NCBI GenBank assembly: GCA_013388745.1
Contig: JACAER010000022.1
Span: forward strand, 62,001-126,000
Reading direction: 5' to 3'
Length of the DNA: 64,000 nt
From: Chloroflexota bacterium
GTDB lineage: Bacteria; Chloroflexota; Anaerolineae; Aggregatilineales; Phototrophicaceae
The notes beneath the pieces were generated by a model, which made no database searches, had not been told where the DNA came from, and was given only the letters and a program-made list of their open reading frames with translations. The position numbers were made by a program, and so were the translations under genes. Shown here one piece after another: positions 52,942 to 62,706 of this stretch; within the stretch, counting starts at the first letter, position 1; every line of letters begins with the position of its first letter.

Positions 52942-54299
52942 AATTCGCTCAGATCAATATTGCGGACAGCCGCATCCATAAATTTGGTGATCGATTTTTC
53001 AAAGTATAAGGATATTGTACCCGTTGGGCCGTTGCGATGCTTGGAGACAAGGATATCGGCCTGATTCGGGAACTCTGTGGCCTCGTTGTAAACGACATCG
53101 CGGTACAGGAACATTACCACGTCCGTATCCTGCTCCAGTGACCCCGATTCTCTCAAATCGCTCAGAATCGGGCGTTTGTCGTGGCGTTGTTCAACCGCGC
53201 GCGAAAGCTGCGCCGCTGAAAGAATCGGCACGTTCATCTCTTTCGCCAGTTCCTTCATATGGCGGCTGATGTAGCTGATTTCCTGCACACGGTTGTTTTC
53301 GAAGGTCGTGCCGCCGTTCATCAACTGCAAATAATCGAGCACGATCAGGTCAACGCCGTGTTCGTGCTGCAAGCGCCGCGCCTTGGTGCGAAGCTGCACC
53401 GGATTCAACGCGGGCGTATCGTCGATGAAAATGCTGAGTTCGCCCAGCCTGCCGATGGCCTCGACAAAGCGCGACCATTCGCGCTGGTCGATCTGCCCCA
53501 GGCGCAGCTTTTGCATATTGATGCCGGTTTCCATAGCGATGATGCGCTGCACGATCTGTTCGGAGGCCATTTCCATGGTGAACACGGCGGTGCGGGCGCC
53601 GGCGCGGGCCGCGTTCAGCACGACGGACAAGAGGAAGGAAGTTTTTCCCATCCCCGGACGGCCTGCGAAGATGATGAAATCGGACTTTTGCAGCCCGCCC
53701 AGCAGCGAATCCAGGTCTTTGAAGCCAGTCGGCACGCCCAGCGCTTCCTGCTGGTTCTGCATCATGTATTCGATGCGGTCAAAATACTGGCTGATGGCCT
53801 CGCGGATGGGCACGATTTCGTTTTTGAGCTGGCGTTCGGTGACATGAAACAGGCGCGTTTCGGCGCTGGTGACCACTTCCTCGATGGGCATGGTTTCGTT
53901 GAGCGCCAGCCCACGAATTTCGTCGGCGGCGGCCATCAGGCGGCGGCGCATGGCCGCGCGCTCTACCAGCCGTCCATAGGTTTCGGCATGGACAGAGGTC
54001 GGCGTGTTGCGGAACAGGCCGATGATATACACTTCGCCGCCCACCGCGTCCAACCGCCCGCTGCCGCGCAGGGACTCGATGAGCGTCAGGTAGTCGATAT
54101 GCGTGTCGCTTTCCATCAGGCCCAGCAGCGCCTGCCAGATATAGCTGTGGCGCAGCAAAAAGAAGTCGTCGGGCTTGAGAAAAGCGGCCACTGTCGGCAG
54201 CATGGCCGGGTTGACCAGCACCGAGCCGATGACGGCTTCTTCGGCCTCCTGGCTGAAGGGCACATTTTGAGTGGGCGGATAATACGGTTGGCTGCTCAT
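52938..54299 (-). CDS. dnaB: Replicative DNA helicase DnaB
   Basis: 453 residues from ATG 54299. The N-terminal primase-interacting domain (SQEAEEAVIGSVLVNPAML, then LRGSGRLDAVGG) is followed by a RecA-like core: P-loop FAGRPGMGKTSF, FTMEMASEQIVQRI, Walker B DLIVLDYLQLM, then AAQLSRAVEQRHDKRPILSDLRESGSLEQDTD and the C-terminal arginine finger region LVSKHRNGPTG. It is a hexameric 5'-3' helicase at the fork. No intein is present. It heads the dnaB-dnaD-loader operon; a terminator of the upstream gene lies just before it. Confidence 0.97.
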   Translation of the reverse strand: MSSQPYYPPTQNVPFSQEAEEAVIGSVLVNPAMLPTVAAFLKPDDFFLLRHSYIWQALLGLMESDTHIDYLTLIESLRGSGRLDAVGGEVYIIGLFRNTPTSVHAETYGRLVERAAMRRRLMAAADEIRGLALNETMPIEEVVTSAETRLFHVTERQLKNEIVPIREAISQYFDRIEYMMQNQQEALGVPTGFKDLDSLLGGLQKSDFIIFAGRPGMGKTSFLLSVVLNAARAGARTAVFTMEMASEQIVQRIIAMETGINMQKLRLGQIDQREWSRFVEAIGRLGELSIFIDDTPALNPVQLRTKARRLQHEHGVDLIVLDYLQLMNGGTTFENNRVQEISYISRHMKELAKEMNVPILSAAQLSRAVEQRHDKRPILSDLRESGSLEQDTDVVMFLYRDVVYNEATEFPNQADILVSKHRNGPTGTISLYFEKSITKFMDAAVRNIDLSEL

Positions 54300-54324
54300 C
54301 TCAACCCGCAGAGTCAGAAACAAA

Positions 54325-54343
54325 ACGGCGTGCAATACGCCGT
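54325..54343 (-). terminator. Rho-independent terminator of the DUF151 gene
   Basis: A 7-bp stem ACGGCGT / ACGCCGT with a 5-base loop. On the minus strand it runs into TTTGTTTC. It separates the DUF151 gene (end 54386) from dnaB (start 54299). Confidence 0.75.
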
Positions 54344-54385
54344 CCGTTTGTTATACACGCAAATCACTTTTCGGGAAACTGTTCC

Positions 54386-54916
54386 CTAATCTTCGTTGTC
54401 TTCCAGGTCATCGAGGTCCAGCGAGTTGACGAAATCGGCGAAGGCGCTCAGCCGCGTTTCGTCTACGCCCTCGCCCGCCGGTTTTTCGGCGGCAGACGGC
54501 TCATTTTCCATATCTTCGTCGGGCTGGATAGCGGCACGATCCATGACCGCTTCGGCCACGAAGATCGGCACTTTGACGCGCACCGCCAGCGCGATGGCGT
54601 CGCTGGGGCGCGAATCGACTTCGATTTGCCGCCCGCCGAGGTCGATAACTACGCGCGCATAGTAGACATCGTTGCGCAGTTCGTTAATCAGGACGTGGAT
54701 CACACGTCCGCCCATTTCGCGGATGACCGATTTCAACAGATCGTGGGTCAGGGGACGCTGCGGGGGCATGTCTTGCAGTTCTATAGTGATGGCATCAGCT
54801 TCGAACGGCCCAATCCAGATAGGCAGATAGCGATCGCTGTGCATGTCCTTCAGCACGACGATACGATGCTGGGACATCAAACTGACGCGAATACTATCAA
54901 TCACAACCTCGATCAT
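54386..54916 (-). CDS. DUF151 / bifunctional nuclease-domain protein
   Basis: 176 residues from ATG 54916 with GGAG four bases upstream. The BFN/DUF151 domain fills about 1-130: RIVVLKDMHSDRYLPIWIGPFEADAI, the central LLKSVIREMGGRVIHVLI, and the conserved SRPSDAIALAVRVKVPIFV. An acidic tail (SLDLDDLEDNED) follows. Family members are reported as nucleases in plants and Thermotoga; the bacterial role is not settled. Confidence 0.92.
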   Translation of the reverse strand: MIEVVIDSIRVSLMSQHRIVVLKDMHSDRYLPIWIGPFEADAITIELQDMPPQRPLTHDLLKSVIREMGGRVIHVLINELRNDVYYARVVIDLGGRQIEVDSRPSDAIALAVRVKVPIFVAEAVMDRAAIQPDEDMENEPSAAEKPAGEGVDETRLSAFADFVNSLDLDDLEDNED

Positions 54917-55104
54917 AATGCTCCAACTCTGACTCAACCCTGATGACTACTGCGATTATACACCGAAGCAGAGGCAGGGCAATAAGGCAATTCATCTAAA
55001 CTTAAAAATGCGCTAAGACACGTAGGCCAATCGTCGGTTGACCCGCCGCCGCCGCTTTGCTAAAGTTATGCGCGCAAATGACAAACAAGCTTACCGGAAA
55101 GCCT

Positions 55105-56187
55105 ATGGTATTACGTGCAATTTCTCTGCTGCTGCTGCTGTGCGCGCTGCTGGCGGCGCTGCCGGCGCAGGCGCTGAACGTCATCGGCCCCTGCGCCGGA
55201 TATAACCCGGACGAGGGGGTAGACCCCAGCCAAGAATGCCTCGATTATATGCTCGCTCACCCGCTGCCATGGGTGGCGCAGGTCGAACTCGACGGCGTGA
55301 CGCTCTCCAATTTTAGCTATTGGCGCGTCGGGCCGGATGCGGTCAATCTGTATGACGCGCCCGGCGGCGCGGTCGTTGGGCAGATCGGCGCCGGCTTTAA
55401 TTTTGTCAACGCCATTGATACCAGCGTCGAAGGTTGGTTGCAGATTCAGGGCGGGCAGTGGATCCAGGGCAGTGACGCCCGCTGGTACGAGCCGTCGCGT
55501 TTTCGCGGCGTGCTGCTGTTAGACAATCTGGAGCATCCTTTCGCCTGGATTCTGGGCGATCTGGTGACGGTGCCGGCGCCGGGCGCGCGGCAGTCGTTGG
55601 AAACGGGGCGTTTTTTGCCGCGCTACACGATGGTCAACCTGTACGCCGAGTATCAGGCGGAGGACGGCTGGTACTGGTATATGGTGGGGCCGAATGAGTG
55701 GGTCGAACAGCGCAACATGTCGATCGCGCATACGGTGGAACGTCCCGAAGGCGTCGAAGGCCGCTGGATTGCCGTAGACCTGTACGAGCAGAACATGGTG
55801 GCCTACGAGAACGATACGCCGGTGTTCGCCACACTCGTGGCGACCGGGCTGCCGGGGACAGATACCAACGAAGGGCTGTTCACGATCTGGGCGCGCGTCG
55901 CCAACGATACCATGTCGGGCTTCGCGGGGGCGCCCAACAGCTACGCGCTGCAAAGTGTGCCCTGGGTGATGTACTTTGACGACGCCATCAGCCTGCACGG
56001 CACGTACTGGCACGACCTGTTCGGCTTCCGCCGCAGCCGGGGCTGCGTCAACCTGACGATCAGCGACGCGCACTGGCTGTACGACTGGGCGGGGCGCGGC
56101 GAGCCGAACGCGGACGGCGAGATCGTGACGCACGTGTATGTCTACGCATCGGGCGATTATCACGGTGACGGCCCGCAGACCAAGTAA
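55105..56187 (+). CDS. L,D-transpeptidase (YkuD domain)
   Basis: 360 residues from ATG 55105 with GGAAAG before it; in-frame starts at 55057 or 55078 have no site. Signal peptide ends at LPAQA. An N-terminal SH3-like region (AVNLYDAPGGAVVGQIGAGF) precedes the YkuD domain at about 235-345, whose catalytic motif SLHGTYWHDLFG ... RSRGCVNLT holds the His and Cys. It crosslinks peptidoglycan 3-3 or attaches proteins to it. A terminator follows at 56211. Confidence 0.92.
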   Translation: MVLRAISLLLLLCALLAALPAQALNVIGPCAGYNPDEGVDPSQECLDYMLAHPLPWVAQVELDGVTLSNFSYWRVGPDAVNLYDAPGGAVVGQIGAGFNFVNAIDTSVEGWLQIQGGQWIQGSDARWYEPSRFRGVLLLDNLEHPFAWILGDLVTVPAPGARQSLETGRFLPRYTMVNLYAEYQAEDGWYWYMVGPNEWVEQRNMSIAHTVERPEGVEGRWIAVDLYEQNMVAYENDTPVFATLVATGLPGTDTNEGLFTIWARVANDTMSGFAGAPNSYALQSVPWVMYFDDAISLHGTYWHDLFGFRRSRGCVNLTISDAHWLYDWAGRGEPNADGEIVTHVYVYASGDYHGDGPQTK

Positions 56188-56210
56188 GCGTCTCTGGCAG
56201 ACCACAGGCA

Positions 56211-56234
56211 AAGCCCTTCGCTGACGAGGGGCTT
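56211..56234 (+). terminator. Rho-independent terminator
   Basis: A 10-bp stem AAGCCCTTCG / CGAGGGGCTT (one T-G pair) with a 4-base loop and a T-run, 24 bases after the L,D-transpeptidase stop. Confidence 0.85.
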
Positions 56235-56289
56235 TTTTGTGGTGCGCGGTGGGGCGGTGTGCGCGGCGGTTCTTCGCGACTGTCGTGAA

Positions 56290-56940
56290 CTAGCCGCCGG
56301 GAAGCACCGCACGCAGGCGGTATTCCAGTTCGCTAAGCATGATGGCCGTCGCGCCCCACACTTTGTGGCCGTTGACGGCGTAGTAGGGGATGTGAATGTC
56401 CACGCCATTGAAGTGTTGTGTTTCATGGCTTTTCAGGCGCGCGTCCAGCAGATCGGCCAGCGCCAGGCTGAAGACTTCATCGACTTCGATGGGGTTGGGG
56501 CGCACCTGCGGCAGGGCATCGAGCGCGGCGACTACCGGATGCACTTCAAAATGGCTGGGGGGGATATACAGCGGCGTCAGATGTCCCAGCACCTGAATCG
56601 GCAGATCGCACAGGCCGAGTTCTTCGCAGGCTTCGCGCAGCGCGGTGGCGGTGAAGGAAGCATCGTGCGGGTCGCGTTTGCCGCCGGGAAAGCTGACCTG
56701 GCCGCTGTGGTCGCGCAGGCTGGCCGGACGGCGGGTGAGCAGCACATGCAGCGCGTCGTTTTCGGGATACAGCAGCGCCAGGACTGCTGCCTGTCGCGGG
56801 GGCGTTTCGCGCGGGATGGCGCGAATTCCGCGCGGGTTGGGCGCCATCGCCAACTGTGCCGCGCCGGCATCAAAAGCATTCAGCGCCAGCGCAGCGCGCA
56901 CATGGTCGAGAGTCACGGTGGGGGTGTTTGCGGGCTGCAA
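56290..56940 (-). CDS. CoA-type Nudix hydrolase
   Basis: About 216 residues. The start is uncertain: TTG 56940, two bases after the preceding stop, or GTG 56916. The Nudix box is FPGGKRDPHDASFTATALREACEELGL, with the REACEE core, and the upstream RRPASLRDHSGQVS matches the NudL/CoA pyrophosphohydrolase signature LLTxRxxxLRxHxGQ. It should cleave CoA or acyl-CoA to phosphopantetheine and 3',5'-ADP. It follows the PCMT gene in the same direction. Confidence 0.88.
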   Translation of the reverse strand: MQPANTPTVTLDHVRAALALNAFDAGAAQLAMAPNPRGIRAIPRETPPRQAAVLALLYPENDALHVLLTRRPASLRDHSGQVSFPGGKRDPHDASFTATALREACEELGLCDLPIQVLGHLTPLYIPPSHFEVHPVVAALDALPQVRPNPIEVDEVFSLALADLLDARLKSHETQHFNGVDIHIPYYAVNGHKVWGATAIMLSELEYRLRAVLPGG

Positions 56941-56942
56941 AA

Positions 56943-58130
56943 TTACGCGCCGTCGCGGGCCGCTTCCCCTTCCATCCACACCTGAAGATAGTGATCGCGG
57001 CGGGCGTACATTTTGCCGCCGCTGAGCAGGGGTGGTTCCTGGCTTTTGGGGAGCAGGCGCAGCCGCAAGCGGTCGATGCCGGGGCGGTGCGCCTTGACCC
57101 AGGTTTGCGCAGCATCGGACAGCGCCATGAAAGAATCGGAACCGGCGAAACAGTGGGTGTTGCCCTGCCCGTTGAAGGGCACAAAAACGGCGCTGCCCTG
57201 TGTGACGAGCGCAAAACCGCTGCTGACCTCCATGCCGTAGGCTTTGCTGTTGAGGTTGTAGGTGGCGAAGATGTAACCGAGCGGCTGGTGCAGCAGCAGA
57301 TAAGGCAAAAAGCCCTGCCAGTAATCGCTGGGGGACATCGCCAGCCCCAGAAAGCACAATTCCTGATCGGCAGAAAGCAGCACATGCAGCGCCGCCGTGT
57401 CGATGCGATCGACTTCTTCGGCGGCCAGTGTGAGATCGCTGCTGGTGATGCGCGCGCTGACACGCGGGCCCGCGCCCAGCCCACGCAGCGGCACAAAACC
57501 GCAGGGCACGTTGTCGGCGCTCAGCAGGCTGCCGTCGGGCTGGCGGCGAAAGGCCGCGCTGATCTGCATCCCATCGAGCCAGATGGGGGCGACGATCACG
57601 CCGTTGTCCTTCAATTGTTTAGGCCATGCGGCGGGTATATCCCAGATGCCGGCGGTGGCGATGATGGCGTCGTAGGCAGCGCGCGGCTGGTAGCCCATCG
57701 CGCCGTCAGCATGGACGACGGTGACGTGGCCGGCGCGCACCTGCGCCAGATGATCGAGCGCCTGCTGCGCCAGATCGCGATCGAGTTCAACGGTCGTGAC
57801 GTGCCCGCTGTCGCCGACGATGTGCTGCATGATGGCCGCGTTATAGCCCGACCCGGTGCCGATCTCCAGCACGTTGGCGCCGGGCTGCAAACGCATCTGG
57901 TGCAGCATCAGCCCCATCATGCTCGGCTGGCTGGACGAACTGATGACGATGCCGTCGAGACTGCGCTTGATGGGCACGGCTTCGTCGGCGTAAGCCTGTT
58001 CGAGGCTGACGCCGGGTAAAAAGACATGGCGCGGGACGGCCAGGAACGCCGCCTCGATGCGCGGGTCGCTCAGGTCGCCTTTACGCTTAAGTTGTTCGAC
58101 GAGTGCGCGCTGGACTTTTTTATACTGCAT
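56943..58130 (-). CDS. pcm: Protein-L-isoaspartate O-methyltransferase, extended form
   Basis: 395 residues from ATG 58130. The first ~210 match PCMT: VPRHVFLPGVSLEQAYADEAVPI, ISSSSQPSMMGLMLHQM, SAM motif VLEIGTGSGYNAAIM and TVELDRDLAQQALDHL. It methylates isoaspartyl residues to start their repair. About 180 residues follow that most PCMTs lack, also seen in longer Chloroflexi/actinobacterial versions. It overlaps the end of the preceding small gene by 11 bases. Confidence 0.9.
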   Translation of the reverse strand: MQYKKVQRALVEQLKRKGDLSDPRIEAAFLAVPRHVFLPGVSLEQAYADEAVPIKRSLDGIVISSSSQPSMMGLMLHQMRLQPGANVLEIGTGSGYNAAIMQHIVGDSGHVTTVELDRDLAQQALDHLAQVRAGHVTVVHADGAMGYQPRAAYDAIIATAGIWDIPAAWPKQLKDNGVIVAPIWLDGMQISAAFRRQPDGSLLSADNVPCGFVPLRGLGAGPRVSARITSSDLTLAAEEVDRIDTAALHVLLSADQELCFLGLAMSPSDYWQGFLPYLLLHQPLGYIFATYNLNSKAYGMEVSSGFALVTQGSAVFVPFNGQGNTHCFAGSDSFMALSDAAQTWVKAHRPGIDRLRLRLLPKSQEPPLLSGGKMYARRDHYLQVWMEGEAARDGA

Positions 58131-58461
58131 ACCACGCCCGGCGCTTGCGCAGCGAGACCCCGGCTTCGGCGCCGCTGCGGCGGGTGGTCTTGACACGTCC
58201 GCGCTCGTCGATGTGTACCTGGCCCTGGCGCTGCAAACGCGCGAATTCTTCGGGCGTGATCACCGGCGCGGGTTCGCCGCCCAGCCGTTCCAGTCGTTCG
58301 CTCATGCTGGCTTCGTCGCTGGCCACAGGTGCCGCCGCTGCCGCATCGACCGGCGGCACTTCGGGCATAGTCGTCGGAGGCGTGGGCGGGGTGGCCGCTG
58401 CCGGGGGCGGCGCGCTTTCGCCGCTGCTGGGTGTCGTGGGAGTTCTGGCTTGTTCATCCAT
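58120..58461 (-). CDS. Small hypothetical protein with Pro/Ala-rich N-terminus
   Basis: 113 residues from ATG 58461 (or 115 from 58467). The N-terminal half is a disordered Pro/Ala/Thr run. The C-terminal half is charged (ITPEEFARLQRQGQVHIDER, GVSLRKRRAWYAV) and may bind a partner. No named family is recognised. The good AGGAGG site upstream actually serves an 11-codon mini-ORF at 58454-58489 that overlaps its start. Confidence 0.6.
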   Translation of the reverse strand: MDEQARTPTTPSSGESAPPPAAATPPTPPTTMPEVPPVDAAAAAPVASDEASMSERLERLGGEPAPVITPEEFARLQRQGQVHIDERGRVKTTRRSGAEAGVSLRKRRAWYAV

Positions 58462-58489
58462 AAGCATTTGTGCGCAGCATGGGTGTCAT
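58454..58489 (-). CDS. Possible 11-codon leader ORF
   Basis: MTPMLRTNAYG and stop on the minus strand, preceded at normal spacing by AGGAGGG. The stop codon overlaps the start of the 113-residue gene (ATGGATGA). Translational coupling is possible; so is a frame change relative to an older start of the longer gene. Confidence 0.35.
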   Translation of the reverse strand: MTPMLRTNAYG

Positions 58490-58535
58490 GCTGCCCTCCT
58501 CCTTCGTTCTTCCACCTTTACAGTATAGTCGCAAT

Positions 58536-59141
58536 TTAAGGCAGTTGAATAGTAGGTCGCGTTAACAAAGGGTAAAAATGGAGCGTTTCCAGCAGCGCAT
58601 CCAGTTCGGCAAGGAGCTGCTGGGCTGTGCCGTTGTTGAGCAGGGTGTAATCGGCGATGGCGATAGGGCCGCCTTTTTCCAGCTTGTCGATTTCCTGAAA
58701 ATCGCGTTCTTCAGCTTCGCGCGCGTTTAGCGGGCGTTCGGGGCGCTGCGCCAGGCGGGCATAGCGCAGGCTGCGCGCAGAAATGATGGCCACAACCACC
58801 ATACGGCCTTCGAATTCGGCGTGCAGGGTGCGGTATTCGCTGAAGCTGTACAGGCCGTCGATGACGATCTGGGGGCGGGTTTGCAGGGCAGCGCGCAGAT
58901 AGGGCAGGGCGCGCTTCGCCATGACATCCATGCCTTCGTTGTGGCGGAATTCTTCGCGCACGAGGCGTTCGTTTTCCGGGGTGAGCGGCAGGCCGCGCTG
59001 GTGGACTTCGTCCACGACGATGCTGCCAAAGCGGAACTGGTAAAAGCCGCGCTTCTCCAGATGTTTAGCGCACAGGGTTTTGCCCGCGCCCGGCATCCCC
59101 ACGAGTGCCAGCACGCGTATCTGCTGCGAATCGATTTCCAT
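58536..59141 (-). CDS. P-loop kinase-like ATPase (UPF0200 / dephospho-CoA kinase-like)
   Basis: 201 residues. A P-loop GMPGAGKTLCAKHL starts the protein, then FRFGSIVVDEVHQRGL, NERLVREEFRHNEGMDV, QIVIDGLYSFSEYRTLHAEF (Walker-B-like) and a LID region RLAQRPERPLNAREAEERDFQEIDKLEKGG. The pattern fits the UPF0200 group of small-molecule kinase-like proteins. Substrate unknown. Confidence 0.8.
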   Translation of the reverse strand: MEIDSQQIRVLALVGMPGAGKTLCAKHLEKRGFYQFRFGSIVVDEVHQRGLPLTPENERLVREEFRHNEGMDVMAKRALPYLRAALQTRPQIVIDGLYSFSEYRTLHAEFEGRMVVVAIISARSLRYARLAQRPERPLNAREAEERDFQEIDKLEKGGPIAIADYTLLNNGTAQQLLAELDALLETLHFYPLLTRPTIQLP

Positions 59142-59276
59142 CCCATCCTCAACAAGCTGACCACGATATGGCGTTATTATACATGAAGGATAAAGACCGC
59201 TCCTATACGGAACAAAAGCAGCGGCGGCGGCGTCCTGTAAACAACAGCGAGTGTAATGTAAACAGGGGGACGGACA

Positions 59277-60272
59277 ATGCTAAGCGTTTCGACACGCAGT
59301 CTGATTATCGGCGGCATCGCGCTGCTGGGGCTGGCGGTGTGCGGCCTGGTGAGCCTGGCGCTGCTGGGCGCAGGCGGCGGGGGGGACGATGCGCGGCTGG
59401 TGGCGCTGCTGACGCAGCCGGCGACCCGATCGGATGCGTATCTGATGGCGACGGCGACGATGAGCGCTAATCTTTACGCGGCGCAGCCAACACAGGCGGC
59501 GGAACTTGAGCGCAGCGTGGGCAGCGCGGACGATGGCAGCGGCGGGGAACAGGATCAGCAGCAAAATCAGGATGAGCCGCAGCCGGGCGAACGCATCGTA
59601 ATCCGCAGCGCCAGACTGATTATCACGGTGGATGATACGGCGGCGCGCGTCAGTGAATTGACGGCGCTGGCGGCGGCGCTGGATGGCTGGGTAGTGTCGT
59701 CGAACACGCGCACCAGCACCGACAATTTTGGCCGCGAGGTGGTGTACGGCGATGTCAGCCTGCGCATCCCCGCGCAGCACCTGGACGAGGCGCTGAACCG
59801 TATCCGCGCACTGGCCTTGCAAGTGAATTCGGAAAATATCAGCGGGCAGGATGTAACGCAGGATTATGTCGATACGTCCAGCCGGCTGCGCAATCTGGAG
59901 GCCGCCGAAGCGCAGTTGCAGACCATCATGGACGCGGCGCAGACGGTGGAAGAAGTGATGATCGTCTACAACCAGTTGGTGCAGGTGCGCAGCGATATTG
60001 AGGTAGCGCGCGGGCGGCTGCAATATTTCCAGCAGTCGGCGGCCTTTTCTGCGGTGACGATCACGATTTACCCGGAGATCGCGCCCTACAGCGCGCCGAC
60101 TCCGACTCCGCCGCCCGGTTGGACACCGATGGTAGCGGTCGCCAACGCCTTCGGTACGCTGGTGCGGCTGACGCAAGGCGCGGTCGATGCGCTGCTGACG
60201 GTGTTGGTGTGCGGCGTGCCGCTGCTGCTGATCGCGGCGCCGGTTTTCGTGCTGTGGCGGCGGCGGCGTTAA
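59277..60272 (+). CDS. DUF4349 membrane protein
   Basis: 331 residues. N-terminal helix (LIIGGIALLGLAVCGLVSLALLG), a Gln/Asp/Glu-rich linker, then the DUF4349 domain (SARLIITVDDTAARVSELTALA; GDVSLRIPAQHLDEALNRI; SSRLRNLEAAEAQLQTIM coiled coil; ARGRLQYFQQSAAFSAVTI), and a C-terminal helix ending RRRR. Both ends are membrane-embedded and the domain is extracytoplasmic. GGGGGA precedes the ATG. Function unknown. Confidence 0.9.
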   Translation: MLSVSTRSLIIGGIALLGLAVCGLVSLALLGAGGGGDDARLVALLTQPATRSDAYLMATATMSANLYAAQPTQAAELERSVGSADDGSGGEQDQQQNQDEPQPGERIVIRSARLIITVDDTAARVSELTALAAALDGWVVSSNTRTSTDNFGREVVYGDVSLRIPAQHLDEALNRIRALALQVNSENISGQDVTQDYVDTSSRLRNLEAAEAQLQTIMDAAQTVEEVMIVYNQLVQVRSDIEVARGRLQYFQQSAAFSAVTITIYPEIAPYSAPTPTPPPGWTPMVAVANAFGTLVRLTQGAVDALLTVLVCGVPLLLIAAPVFVLWRRRR

Positions 60273-60593
60273 GGGGGCGCGTGGGTGTGAGCCACGCTCG
60301 CCAACTCTTAACGCAGATTAACAAAATAAAAGGCAATCGAGTTTAGGGGCTTGGCGCGTGGTGCTACCAGATACGCAAGTGTACGGCTGTCCAAGTGCCA
60401 GACCCCTCCGGGTCTCGTGGAGACCTCGCTTGCGGGGGGAAAGGCGACCCCACCCCCCGGCTGCCTCCCCGATTTCAGGGAAGGGCGTGCGCGCGCAGGA
60501 AGAGCAGTTGGTTGACGCCGAAGGGCGTCTGCGCCGTGCCGCTGGCGGCGCTGCGCACGCTGTCCGCCCTATGTTGACTTGTTCTGCCGTCTG
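60273..60593. other. Intergenic region with decayed repeat
   Basis: About 320 bases between convergent DUF4349 and MoxR genes. Several short GC palindromes (GACCCCTCCGGGTC at about 60404-60417; GTCTCGTGGAGAC at about 60412-60424) and copy D of the GC-rich repeat. No T-run terminator or gene seen. Confidence 0.5.
60449..60489. repeat. GC-rich hairpin repeat, copy D (decayed)
   Basis: CCCACCCCCCGGCTGCCTCCCC followed by GATTTCA and GGGAAGGGCGTG, resembling the A-C plan with mismatched arms. Likely an eroded copy. Confidence 0.5.
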
Positions 60594-61556
<963 letters not shown>

Positions 61557-61572
61557 GCCCTTCCCTCAGTCG

Positions 61573-62706
61573 CTATACCGTCTTCAAAAAATCATCCAGC
61601 GCGCGCACCAGGTGCAGCAGTTCCGCCTCGCTGACCTGCTTTTTCGCCATTCCTCTCAGCAGCGCGCGCAGTTTCGGCGCGTCCAGCGCCGGCGCATGCG
61701 CCGCCAGCCGCTTCAGCAGTTCTTCATCAGATAAATGCGGGTCGAACCCATAGCGCTCGGCAGCCCGGCGTCCCAACAGCCGGCGATAATGGCGCAGCAC
61801 CGCGCCGCGTTCGCCGGAACGTCGCAGCAGCCCGCCCATAGCCTGAATATATTCCACCGCTTCGCGCTGCTGGCGTTCCTCCGGCAGCGGCAGCGCCCGC
61901 CCGAAGCGCCTGCCGCGCAGCGCCAGATACACGAACGTCAACAGCCCCGCGCCAACTACGCCCCAGCCCGGCGGGGTCGTCGCCAGCCAGGCGAACAGTG
62001 TATCCGACGACTGGTCGAAGCCATGATGTGCCTCATCAAAACCGATTATGCCGCCCGGCGGCACCTGCGCCAGCAGATTCAGCAGCAACCGCGCGTGGGC
62101 TTCGTCGCGCAGTCCCGCGTTGGTGTAGGGCAGCAGCAGCCCCGATAGCCACAGTGTGCCCTGTGCTTCCAGATACGACGCCAGCACAATTTCGCTGCCG
62201 GCCACCAGATGCAGCGCCACATCGCGCCGCGCGCTGTCGATCACATAGGCGTTTTGCGGCGGCAGCACCGTCACGGCAGGCCGCAGCAGAGTCGGCGCCG
62301 CCGGCAGAATCGCTGCGGCGACCTGCGAACCCGGACGCAGGCTGAAATCCTCGGTCACCAGTGTGTTGACCATCAGCGGCGCACCTGCCACGATCAGCGT
62401 CTTCCCTTGTCGCAGCCAGGTATAAATCGCGCGGCGATCCGCGTCGTCAAAAGGTGTCAGCGGATTGAGCACGAACAGCGCATCCAGGCCGCGCAGATCA
62501 TCGGGGAACGCCAGCACCTCGCGCGTGCGGTAGCCCAGACGTTCCAGCCACAGCCGCAGCGCCAGCGCGCCGTTCGCCGCATCCGAACGCACACTCAGCG
62601 GCGGGGCATTCTGCGCCGGGCGCAGCGCCACCGTCACGGCGGCCACCAGCGTCAGCGCCAGCAGCGCGGCCAGCAGCAGGCGCGCATCGCTGTTCAGCCA
62701 CTTCAT
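61573..62706 (-). CDS. DUF4350 membrane protein
   Basis: 377 residues from ATG 62706. An N-terminal helix (LLLAALLALTLVAAVTVAL) and a second helix near residue 255 (PGWGVVGAGLLTFVYLAL) flank an extracytoplasmic GATase-like alpha/beta domain: SDAANGALALRLWLERLGY, LDALFVLNPLTPFDDADRRA and IGFDEAHHGF. DUF4350 proteins regularly sit between MoxR and DUF4129 genes. Role unknown. Its start overlaps the DUF4129 stop by four bases. Confidence 0.9.
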   Translation of the reverse strand: MKWLNSDARLLLAALLALTLVAAVTVALRPAQNAPPLSVRSDAANGALALRLWLERLGYRTREVLAFPDDLRGLDALFVLNPLTPFDDADRRAIYTWLRQGKTLIVAGAPLMVNTLVTEDFSLRPGSQVAAAILPAAPTLLRPAVTVLPPQNAYVIDSARRDVALHLVAGSEIVLASYLEAQGTLWLSGLLLPYTNAGLRDEAHARLLLNLLAQVPPGGIIGFDEAHHGFDQSSDTLFAWLATTPPGWGVVGAGLLTFVYLALRGRRFGRALPLPEERQQREAVEYIQAMGGLLRRSGERGAVLRHYRRLLGRRAAERYGFDPHLSDEELLKRLAAHAPALDAPKLRALLRGMAKKQVSEAELLHLVRALDDFLKTV

